Assembly (NCBI GenBank): GCA_028699365.1
Contig: JAQVUQ010000048.1
Span: 1 to 11,463, forward strand
DNA from: a bacterium
GTDB taxonomy: Bacteria > UBP13 > UBA5359
Length of the DNA: 11,463 bases
Direction of reading: 5' to 3'
Positions 1-6,269 of this stretch are shown piece by piece. Made by a program: the position numbers and the translations under genes. Each line of letters starts with the position of its first letter. The stretch's first letter is position 1. The notes below the pieces were generated by a model that was not told the DNA's origin, did not search any database, and was given only the letters and a program-made list of their open reading frames with translations.

Positions 1-1343
1 TCATCTTTGAGGCCGGTATTACTTCGGGACGGGCAGTCTGTGGTCTGCCTACGGAAGCCTGTGCTCTGAAGCTGGTGGAACTGCCCAGGGCGGCCAAAGC
101 GGAGCTTGCCCGCATGGTGCGTTACGAGGCTGAGTTGCAGATGCCTCTACCGCTGGCGGATATGGCCTGGGGATACCAGGTATACGATTCTTCGGAGACG
201 GCTCGGCCCGCACTTATCGCCGGCATAAGGCGTGAAGCCGCCGATGAAACCGCATCCATGGCTGAGGCGGCGCATCTCGAAGCGACTATCATTACCTTTG
301 CCATGGCTGCCGCTGTCAGGAGCGTCGGCAGCGCCTCTAACGATGCCGGTCCGGTCATGATACTGGATATCGGACGAGAGAGGATCAATATCGGCATTGC
401 CGGTCATGGAAACCTGGTTTACTCGCGCAGCGTGCAGCAGAGCATGGAGTTGGAAGGCTCTATGGAAACATGGTTGAATGAAGCGGCCGCAGAGATGAAA
501 CGTTCCATTTTTTCACTGGCGGCAGGCGGAAGCCTCGCCATCCCCGGCAGGGCGGTAGTGGTAGGTGAATATGCCTCGGTTTCAGGTTTATGTGAAAGGC
601 TGTCTGAATTGTCGGAGATGGAGGTCACGGCAGGTAATCCGTGGCCCGGTATGAGCGTGGCCGAGACTGTTGTTAAGGGAGATGCCACAGATCCGGCTGC
701 TTATGCCGTTGCCACAGGTCTGGCCCTGATGGGGTTTGACGGCAGGGGATATATTAATCTGTTGCCGGGACACAGGCTTGAGGAGAGGGTTGCACGGCGC
801 CGGAACAGCATCATGCTGTCCGGGTTGGGCGCTGCCGCCCTGTTGCTGTCATTTGTTCTGATGAGCGGACACGGCGCTTTAACCGACAAAGCGGCGGAGT
901 TACGGGAAACGAGAACGCAGTTACAGGAGGCCAGGGCAGCCATGCGGGGAACAGAGCCTGCGGCAGGTACTTCCGTCGATACGTTGCGCCGGCGGATCGA
1001 CGGCATTAAGAGCAGGGAGACGAGCCCGCTGGAGTTGCTGCGTCTGCTGAGCCTGGAAATGCCGTCCGGTGTGTGGCTGACGGAACTCTCTTATGAAAAG
1101 GATAAATCCTTGACCATCAAGGGCAAGGGGCATACCAATGCCGCCATTGCCGCTGTCGTGGGCAGGCTCTCCGAAGCCGGCTTTTTCCACAGCGTCACTC
1201 TTGATTATTCCAACCAGGAACAGGATGATGTTGCTGTAAACTACGATTTCAGGATAACCTGCTCCTGGCTGAAGAATAAAGGCACGTTGCGCTCTGAGAC
1301 GCGGGCGGACGACAGCCGGAAAACGGGGATAACAGTGCAATGA
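1..1343 (+). CDS. gspL: Type II secretion inner-membrane platform protein GspL (PilM-PilN fusion), 5' end missing
   Basis: The reading frame stays open to the left edge (first full codon at 3), so the GTG at 75 is internal and the true start lies outside the window. The cytoplasmic part is a PilM-like actin-fold domain. It has the phosphate-binding ILDIG motif at 360-374, a VVVGEYASVSGL segment and a closing YAVATGLALMG. INLLP, the usual first motif of PilN, follows directly. One membrane helix (about nt 807-866) and a short helical stretch lead to a periplasmic PilN/GspL ferredoxin-like domain (about nt 975-1270). In the family, this protein recruits the secretion ATPase GspE to the inner membrane and pairs with GspM. 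The next gene starts inside its stop codon (ATGA at 1340). It could instead serve a type IV pilus; the fused PilM-PilN architecture favours GspL. Function is inferred from architecture and neighbours. Confidence 0.85.
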   Translation, partial: IFEAGITSGRAVCGLPTEACALKLVELPRAAKAELARMVRYEAELQMPLPLADMAWGYQVYDSSETARPALIAGIRREAADETASMAEAAHLEATIITFAMAAAVRSVGSASNDAGPVMILDIGRERINIGIAGHGNLVYSRSVQQSMELEGSMETWLNEAAAEMKRSIFSLAAGGSLAIPGRAVVVGEYASVSGLCERLSELSEMEVTAGNPWPGMSVAETVVKGDATDPAAYAVATGLALMGFDGRGYINLLPGHRLEERVARRRNSIMLSGLGAAALLLSFVLMSGHGALTDKAAELRETRTQLQEARAAMRGTEPAAGTSVDTLRRRIDGIKSRETSPLELLRLLSLEMPSGVWLTELSYEKDKSLTIKGKGHTNAAIAAVVGRLSEAGFFHSVTLDYSNQEQDDVAVNYDFRITCSWLKNKGTLRSETRADDSRKTGITVQ

Positions 1344-1930
1344 TCAGCATTTTTAAACGATGTTCGTCCTTTACGGCCGTGATCCTTCTGGGGATATTAG
1401 TTGCAGTCACGCTTATCGGCGTCGTCGGGCAACGGGTGTATATGTCGCGTGCCGCCAGGGAACTCAGCCTCACCCGAAAAGAGTCCGCAGGACTGGTAAG
1501 AGATCTCAGGGCTCTGCGGCTGCACTCCAGGGAATATGCCGAACTCTCCGCCGGCCTGGGTATAGCCGAGGCCGGCGCGTCTGCCGAAACAGGCGGTGTC
1601 TCGGCTATGATCGACAGAGTGACCGGAATCGTCGAATCCCAGGGTTGTGCCGTGACCAGCCTTCGTCCGGAGCAGGCAACAGTAAAAGAGGGCGTATCGC
1701 GTCAACCCATAAGAATCGGTTTGGAATGCAGCCTGGACGAACTGATCAGGATTCTGTATAAAACCGAGCGGGACAAGCATCTTCTTGTTGTAGAGAAGAT
1801 GGATGTCCGGCAGCCTGAAGGCGATAAAAATGGTATACCCGGCCGGCTCAGGGTGGAGATGACCGTTGCATCCTTTACGCTTGAGCAGAGCGATAACGCT
1901 TCGATGAAGAAGGGAAGTGACAAGAGATGA
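1340..1930 (+). CDS. gspM: GspM/PilO-like inner-membrane secretion protein
   Basis: This 196-residue protein has a short cytoplasmic tail, one membrane helix at about residues 10-30, a charged helical stretch at 36-70 and a small periplasmic alpha/beta domain at about 86-182. That layout is typical of GspM and PilO. The domain includes IDRVTGIVESQG, then IRIGLECSLDELIRILYKTE, then a strand pair ending in RVEMTVASFTL, as in the PilO-type ferredoxin fold. In the family it dimerises and binds GspL, stabilising the inner-membrane platform. Its ATG overlaps the stop of the previous gene and its stop overlaps the ATG of the next, so translational coupling is likely. Primary sequence in this family is weakly conserved, so the call rests on size, topology and position between the gspL-like and gspC-like genes. 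Confidence 0.78.
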   Translation: MISIFKRCSSFTAVILLGILVAVTLIGVVGQRVYMSRAARELSLTRKESAGLVRDLRALRLHSREYAELSAGLGIAEAGASAETGGVSAMIDRVTGIVESQGCAVTSLRPEQATVKEGVSRQPIRIGLECSLDELIRILYKTERDKHLLVVEKMDVRQPEGDKNGIPGRLRVEMTVASFTLEQSDNASMKKGSDKR

Positions 1931-2781
1931 AAGCTATCGAACGACTGAAATCGATCGAAATCAGCCCGCTCACCGGAGGAGCAGCCATAGTCTCTCTGTT
2001 GCTTATCGCCCTGGTGGCGATTATGTGGGTCAAGAGTTCGCTGAATCGTGTGCCGGACGGTCCGGACAGTAAGACGAGCGGATATGCCGATAGCGATTTG
2101 AAACCTGCCGCCGACGTTTCCCCCGCCCGCAAGGGCTCCCTGAAGCCCGGCGGGGACTTCACCGACTATACGGTAATAGTCGACAGGAATATATTTGCGT
2201 CTACACGCACGGCAACGGATTCGGCCGATGGTGCGAAGGCGGGAAGTGCGTCCGGGAAATCGGATGCATCGGATCTGAATCTGGCTTCGCTCCTTCTGCC
2301 GGGCCTGGCTCTGCCGTCGTCCTCCTCTGCCCAGGGGAGCAAGCCGGCCGATGATCCTGTCGGCGGCATCAGAAAGAGTATGGCCTTCACCGGTGTGGTG
2401 GAGAGCGGGGGCGAGAAACGCGCTTTGCTGGAGAACCTGTCGACATCGGAAACCCGGTTTGCGGCGCAGGGAGAAGAGATCTTCGGCCTGCGGCTGGCGG
2501 AGATCGGTGAGCGATACATAATCCTGGAAAAAGACGGCTCACAGGTGAGGCTGGAGATGGGTGAGAACAAATCCGACTCGGTGCCCGGCGCCAAAGCGGC
2601 CGCGCCCGCCGGGGCCGCTGCCGGACAGACCCCTGCAACCGGCCGGCCCGGCAGCGTGTCCACACCGGCTGCGGGCGGTTTTCCTAATGCCGGCCGCTTC
2701 GAGAATATGCGACGTAGATTTTCAGAGAGGCGACAAAGCAGCACCGATGGTGCCGCCAACGTCCCCTCCGGATCCAGATAG
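1927..2781 (+). CDS. gspC: GspC/PilP-like protein linking inner-membrane platform to secretin
   Basis: This 284-residue protein has a short cytoplasmic N-terminus and one membrane helix at about residues 17-36. A linker leads to DRNIFAS at 86-92, the conserved segment that opens GspC homology regions. A beta-rich HR domain follows at about 152-211, including FTGVV, KRALLEN and IILEKDGSQVRLEMGE. In GspC and PilP this domain binds the N0 domain of the secretin, joining the inner and outer membranes. There is no lipobox, which argues against PilP. There is also no PDZ or coiled-coil module. Instead, residues 219-284 are Ala/Pro/Gly/Ser-rich with an arginine-rich patch (MRRRFSERR, 261-269). It overlaps the upstream gene by ATGA; a possible Shine-Dalgarno AGGGAAG lies at 1911-1917. 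The secretin gene starts 22 nt after its stop. Confidence 0.75.
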   Translation: MKAIERLKSIEISPLTGGAAIVSLLLIALVAIMWVKSSLNRVPDGPDSKTSGYADSDLKPAADVSPARKGSLKPGGDFTDYTVIVDRNIFASTRTATDSADGAKAGSASGKSDASDLNLASLLLPGLALPSSSSAQGSKPADDPVGGIRKSMAFTGVVESGGEKRALLENLSTSETRFAAQGEEIFGLRLAEIGERYIILEKDGSQVRLEMGENKSDSVPGAKAAAPAGAAAGQTPATGRPGSVSTPAAGGFPNAGRFENMRRRFSERRQSSTDGAANVPSGSR

Positions 2782-2803
2782 CAAGGGAAGGAAGTAAACG
2801 AAT

Positions 2804-5302
2804 ATGCGTTCATTGATCGGATTGATTTTGATGCTCTGCTCGCTCGGATTGTTCGCTGCTTATCCACGGATGGCGACAGTCGATGGCGATGAATTACAGT
2901 CCGGGACGATTGCCGCTCCACCAGCCGCTGTTATGCCGGTTGGTAGACCTGAAGCGGACCCGACACCCGCTGCCGCGCCTGCATCTGCCGAGGGCCCTGC
3001 GCCTGCGCCGGCCCCGGCCACGGTGCCAGCCCCTGCTGCTGCGCCGACCACTGAGAGAACAGGCAGCAGTAATGGGCTTGGAAGCGGGATGCCTTCCGGG
3101 GCAAGACAGTCGGACCGGTTCTCTTCAAGGATATCCATAAGCTTCGACAGGGCCGACATAGGCAGTGTTTTGAAGTATCTGAGCACCGTCAGCAGGATAC
3201 CAATTGTCACCGACCCTGACATAAAAGGCAATATCACCATAGTCAGCATGAGGGAGATAACCCTGGCGGAAGCTTATGAGGTTATCAACGCCGCTCTGCG
3301 GGTCCGCGGCTACGCCATGGTCGGCGGGCTGAACAGCAAGGTGATACGTGTCGTGCCTCTGAAAAAGGCTATTGCCGACAACATGGATGTGAGATCAGGC
3401 AAGGATCCTCAGAAGATGACTGCCGGCGATAATATGGTGACGCAGGTAATGCCGCTGGATTTCGTCAATGCCGTCAAGCTGAAGGACGAACTGAAGCCTC
3501 TGGTATCGGATGACCAGGCCAGCCTGGTGGCCATATCTTCCACCAATACCATCATCGTTACCGATACGGCCGGCAACGTGCGCCGTATTGCCGAGATAAT
3601 CAGGGAGTTGGACAAAGACAATTCCGATGTTCTGGATGTCGAGATATATGCATGTAAATATGCCAGCGCTTCCAGCCTGGCCGATACTGTCAACAAGGTG
3701 TTTCAAAACAAACAAGATACCACTACCGCTGCCGCTCAGGCAAACATGGCGCGCCAGGCTCAGCAGCAGGGCCAGGCACAGACCCAGATACAGAGCAGCG
3801 ACGGCCTTATAAGTCTTAAAGGTGAACTTCGCATAGCCGCCGATGACCGCACCAACAGCCTTATTATTTCGGCCTCCAAGGCGCGGGTGAAGCTGGTTAT
3901 GGATATGGTGAGGAAGCTGGATGTGGATACCCAGCCGGAGGTTAAGGCCAGAGCCTTTCCATTGAAATATGCGGATGCCAGTACTGTAGCCAGTCAGTTG
4001 AGTCTTCTGTTCGAACAACCGCAGGGAAGTACCTCTTCTACGGCACAGCGTAGCCGGAACCCCTTCGCCGGCATGGCTGTAGAAGGCAATACGTCTGCGA
4101 CTACATCCGGCTACGCCGGTTTGAAACGCAACACCGTGGTAGCCGATGTCCGGACCAACTCTGTCGTGGTGACGGCTACGGAACAGAATATGCGGGAGTT
4201 TGAATCAATGATAAAGGAGCTTGATGCACCCAAGGTTCTCAGCGAGATAACCAGGCATTTTTCGCTGAAATACGCTACGGCCTCTGATCTGGCAACGACT
4301 CTGAATCAACTCTTCCGTGGCAGCACCAGTCAAAGCAGTTCCAGGAACAATTACTCCTTTCTGCTCTTCGGCAACAGCACGCAGACAACGGACGGCCCTC
4401 TGGCCCAGCTCAAAAATATCACCGTGGTGGCCGAGACGAAGACGAACGCTCTGTTGGTAACCGGACCGCCCAATTCCTTCTCTGTCATAGAGGATCTGAT
4501 CTCCAAGCTGGACAAGAGAACGGCTCAGGTCTTCGTAGAGGTAGCTATCGTGGATGTGACGCTCGATAACGATACCAGGTTCGGCCTGGAGTGGAACTGG
4601 ACCAATCCGACCAGTCCCTCCGGACGGACTCAGGACGGCGGTGTCGATTTCGATCTGGCCAAGGAAACGAGCGGCTTTAAATACAGTGTTATCAGCGATA
4701 ACGTCCAGGCTCTTCTCCGTGCCTTGAAGACCAGGTCCGACGTCAAGGTGCTGTCCACGCCGTCCATCACTACAGCCGATAATGTTCAGGCAAAAATAAG
4801 CATAGGGCAGGACGAGCCGTTCATCTCGAGCGAGACTGAGACTACAGGTGGCAGTCTGCGACGTACGGTAAGCTTTAAAAACGTGGCTATAGCGTTGACG
4901 GTAACGCCGCATGTCAATGAAGCCAGCGATGTTATCGCTTTGGACGTTCTGCAGACCATAAACGAGATCATCGGACGGGAAGCGGAACTGGGAGCGCCTA
5001 TAATCGCCAGCCGTGAGGCCCAGACCAAAATAAGCGTTAAAGATGGGCAGACGATAGTCATCGGCGGGATAATCAAGAACAACCGGGAGCGTATCAACAA
5101 AGCTGTGCCGCTGCTCTCCGATCTGCCTTTGATAGGCAACCTCTTCAAGTCCAGCGAATGGAACAACCAGCAAAGCGAATTAATGGTCTTCCTCACGCCA
5201 CACATACTTAAGGATGACGAGGCGGTTGCGGCCATAACCGACAGGGCCAAATCGTTGCTGCCGGTGCAGCCTCAAGAGGGCATACTAGGCGTCGGGAAAT
5301 AA
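2804..5302 (+). CDS. gspD: Type II secretion system secretin GspD
   Basis: This 832-residue protein forms the outer-membrane channel through which folded proteins leave the periplasm. A signal peptide occupies residues 1 to about 19, followed by a disordered Pro/Ala-rich linker (about 38-82). The N0 domain spans about 108-186 and is expected to contact GspC. Four Secretin_N/NolW-like repeats follow at about 212-270, 277-374, 379-475 and 480-571; each ends in a similar strand-helix pattern and an LD or LDK boundary. The secretin beta-barrel domain covers about 573-803, with the hallmark VPLLSDLPLIGNLF at 768-780 and MVFLTPHIL near its end. Repeats 2-4 contain Gln-, Ser- and Asn-rich inserts. 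Canonical GspD has three such repeats after N0, so this protein seems to have one extra. No AMIN domain is seen, unlike PilQ. A good Shine-Dalgarno (AGGGAAGGAAG, 2784-2794) supports the ATG. No pilotin-binding S-domain is obvious. Confidence 0.93.
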   Translation: MRSLIGLILMLCSLGLFAAYPRMATVDGDELQSGTIAAPPAAVMPVGRPEADPTPAAAPASAEGPAPAPAPATVPAPAAAPTTERTGSSNGLGSGMPSGARQSDRFSSRISISFDRADIGSVLKYLSTVSRIPIVTDPDIKGNITIVSMREITLAEAYEVINAALRVRGYAMVGGLNSKVIRVVPLKKAIADNMDVRSGKDPQKMTAGDNMVTQVMPLDFVNAVKLKDELKPLVSDDQASLVAISSTNTIIVTDTAGNVRRIAEIIRELDKDNSDVLDVEIYACKYASASSLADTVNKVFQNKQDTTTAAAQANMARQAQQQGQAQTQIQSSDGLISLKGELRIAADDRTNSLIISASKARVKLVMDMVRKLDVDTQPEVKARAFPLKYADASTVASQLSLLFEQPQGSTSSTAQRSRNPFAGMAVEGNTSATTSGYAGLKRNTVVADVRTNSVVVTATEQNMREFESMIKELDAPKVLSEITRHFSLKYATASDLATTLNQLFRGSTSQSSSRNNYSFLLFGNSTQTTDGPLAQLKNITVVAETKTNALLVTGPPNSFSVIEDLISKLDKRTAQVFVEVAIVDVTLDNDTRFGLEWNWTNPTSPSGRTQDGGVDFDLAKETSGFKYSVISDNVQALLRALKTRSDVKVLSTPSITTADNVQAKISIGQDEPFISSETETTGGSLRRTVSFKNVAIALTVTPHVNEASDVIALDVLQTINEIIGREAELGAPIIASREAQTKISVKDGQTIVIGGIIKNNRERINKAVPLLSDLPLIGNLFKSSEWNNQQSELMVFLTPHILKDDEAVAAITDRAKSLLPVQPQEGILGVGK

Positions 5303-5313
5303 AGGTCCAAACA

Positions 5314-5349
5314 GCATCCCGCGCCCGGCATCAGCCGGGCGCGGGATGC
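5314..5349 (+). terminator. Perfect 16-bp hairpin after the secretion operon
   Basis: GCATCCCGCGCCCGGC (5314-5329) and its exact reverse complement (5334-5349) surround the loop ATCA, 11 nt after the gspD stop codon. The very stable stem and its position suggest a transcription terminator or an mRNA 3'-end stabiliser. There is no T run on the plus-strand side, so it is not a textbook intrinsic terminator. A dispersed palindromic repeat is the alternative. Confidence 0.6.
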
Positions 5350-5381
5350 AGGCCTCGGTTGCCGCACATTAGTTGCTGAAA

Positions 5382-5390
5382 TGATATAAT
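5382..5390 (+). promoter_or_regulatory. Extended -10 promoter of the P-loop kinase gene
   Basis: TGATATAAT is a perfect extended -10 element (TGn plus TATAAT). The best -35 match, TTGCCG at 5359-5364, is 20 nt away, which is long, but extended -10 promoters depend little on a -35. Transcription should start about 7 nt downstream, at or next to the A of the ATG at 5397, giving a leaderless mRNA. Confidence 0.6.
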
Positions 5391-5396
5391 TGGGAT

Positions 5397-5831
5397 ATGA
5401 AAAAGACACTGTACATACTTCGCGGCCTGCCCGGCTCAGGCAAAAGTACCATAGCAGGCCGGATCAGCGACGGCAGGGGAGTGATCCTGTCGACAGACGA
5501 GTATTTCATGGATGGTGAGCTCTATAACTTCAATCCATCCCGATTGGGCGCAGCGCACAAATGGAACCTTTCCCGTGCAATTCTGTCTATGGACAAAGGG
5601 ATAACTCCGGTAATCATCGATAACACCAACGTCAGGTTGCGGGATGCCGAACGGTATATCAAGGCCGCTGTCGCCAGAGGTTACTGCGTAGAGGTGAGGG
5701 AACCAGATACCCTCTGGAAGTTCGATGCCGCCGAGTTAGCCAGGCGTAACCGTCACGGTGTTTCAGAGGAAGCTATCGGCAAAATGCTGGATCGTTGGGA
5801 AGACGAGCGCAGATTCATGCGTTTTGCATAG
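5397..5831 (+). CDS. AAA/P-loop kinase, N4BP2/polynucleotide-kinase-like
   Basis: This 144-residue soluble protein has Walker A GLPGSGKST (residues 10-18), STDEYF (32-37), a second acidic strand IIDNTNV (73-79) and a late basic motif RNRHGV (117-122) in an arginine-rich C-terminal lid region. The set STDEY, DNTNV and R-N-x-HGV is typical of the family containing human N4BP2L1/L2 and bacterial relatives of the polynucleotide kinase P-loop domain. It probably transfers phosphate from ATP, but the substrate cannot be read from sequence. No Shine-Dalgarno precedes the ATG, which sits 7 nt after a -10 box, as in leaderless genes. The hairpin at 5314-5349 separates it from the secretion operon, so it is probably its own transcription unit. 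Its length suits a compact single-domain member. Confidence 0.82.
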   Translation: MKKTLYILRGLPGSGKSTIAGRISDGRGVILSTDEYFMDGELYNFNPSRLGAAHKWNLSRAILSMDKGITPVIIDNTNVRLRDAERYIKAAVARGYCVEVREPDTLWKFDAAELARRNRHGVSEEAIGKMLDRWEDERRFMRFA

Positions 5832-5878
5832 CGTCGTCGATGGGTATTATTGATACGCGGTTTCCATGATCGGCAGCG

Positions 5879-6139
5879 TTGAAACTTATGCCGCGGGATA
5901 TAGAGAGCAGAGCCGACGAACTCAGCACCATCGTCAATTCCATTGCCGACGGTCTGCCTCATATATTCGAGCGCTTTTATAGAACCGGGAAAGCGCGTAA
6001 GGGAGGCGGCCTCGGGCTGGGATTGTATATAACAAGGTTACTGGTCGAAGCAAACGGTGGCCGCATATGTGTCGAAAGCCGTCCTGGAAAAGGCAGCACG
6101 TTTATCTTTACTTTACCGATTTACAAGGAAACTGAATAA
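5879..6139 (+). pseudogene. Histidine kinase remnant with internal deletion
   Basis: The frame encodes at most 86 residues (TTG at 5879; ATG at 5888 also possible), with a stop upstream at 5867. The last 60 residues are the end of a kinase ATPase domain: PHIFERFYR, the G2 box GGGLGLGLYITRLL, then GGRICVESRPGKGSTFIFTLP. The first 26 residues, ending ELSTIVNSIADGL, look like the linker and first strand of a PAS domain in a larger sensor kinase. The rest of PAS, the phospho-acceptor H box, the N box and the G1 box (DxGxG) are all missing. The two pieces meet in frame near 5951-5960, as expected from one clean internal deletion. No Shine-Dalgarno is visible, so it may not be translated. It cannot be an active kinase. 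A small independent ATPase-fragment protein is the less likely alternative. Confidence 0.7.
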
Positions 6140-6167
6140 CGCCGGGTAATTAGCTGATGGAACTCTT

Positions 6168-6212
6168 CGACCGGTGGCACCGTCTTAATGTTATAATGTC
6201 GCGTACCGGTCG
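6168..6212. promoter_or_regulatory. Inverted repeat around the DUF4139 promoter (possible operator)
   Basis: CGACCGGT (6168-6175) and its exact reverse complement ACCGGTCG (6205-6212) flank the extended -10 box, and the right arm lies at the predicted transcription start. A third copy of the core, CCGGTCG, is at 6242-6248. A smaller palindrome, CGGTG-G-CACCG (6172-6182), overlaps the left arm. The placement suits binding by a dimeric regulator; no regulator is identified. Confidence 0.35.
6189..6197 (+). promoter_or_regulatory. Extended -10 promoter of the DUF4139 gene
   Basis: TGTTATAAT is a perfect TGn-TATAAT extended -10 box; no convincing -35 hexamer sits 16-18 nt upstream. Transcription would start near 6204, leaving about 66 nt of leader before the ATG at 6270. 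Confidence 0.6.
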
Positions 6213-6258
6213 TGTTGACGGGAGCATATACTTGTCTGCTGCCGGTCGCTGAATATGC

Positions 6259-6264
6259 AGGAGG
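6259..6264 (+). promoter_or_regulatory. Shine-Dalgarno that fixes the DUF4139 start
   Basis: AGGAGG lies 5 nt before the ATG at 6270. An in-frame ATG at 6255 lies upstream of this site and has none of its own, so 6270 is preferred. That start also places the signal peptide correctly at the N-terminus. Confidence 0.8.
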
Positions 6265-6269
6265 TCAAA

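Noticed and set aside
75-77. GTG as the start of the gspL-like gene
   Set aside because: The same frame is open to the window edge and the upstream residues (LPTEACALKLVELP) fit a PilM domain, so the GTG is internal.
2166-2921. 251-residue minus-strand frame across the gspC-gspD junction
   Set aside because: It is Ser/Pro/Ala/Arg-rich, as expected from the reverse of a GC-rich low-complexity coding region.
3000-3060. Short Pro/Ala repeats in the secretin considered as a DNA repeat array or CRISPR
   Set aside because: The repeats are irregular GCN/CCN codons in frame that encode a disordered linker; there are no spacers.
4205-5173. 322-residue open frame on the minus strand, antisense to the secretin
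   Set aside because: It lies wholly inside a clear secretin gene, has no recognisable domain and no promoter or Shine-Dalgarno of note; it is a composition-driven shadow.
5832-5878. Small gap after the P-loop kinase checked for a promoter or terminator
   Set aside because: Only a trivial GTAT/ATAC inverted repeat is present; nothing supports a call.
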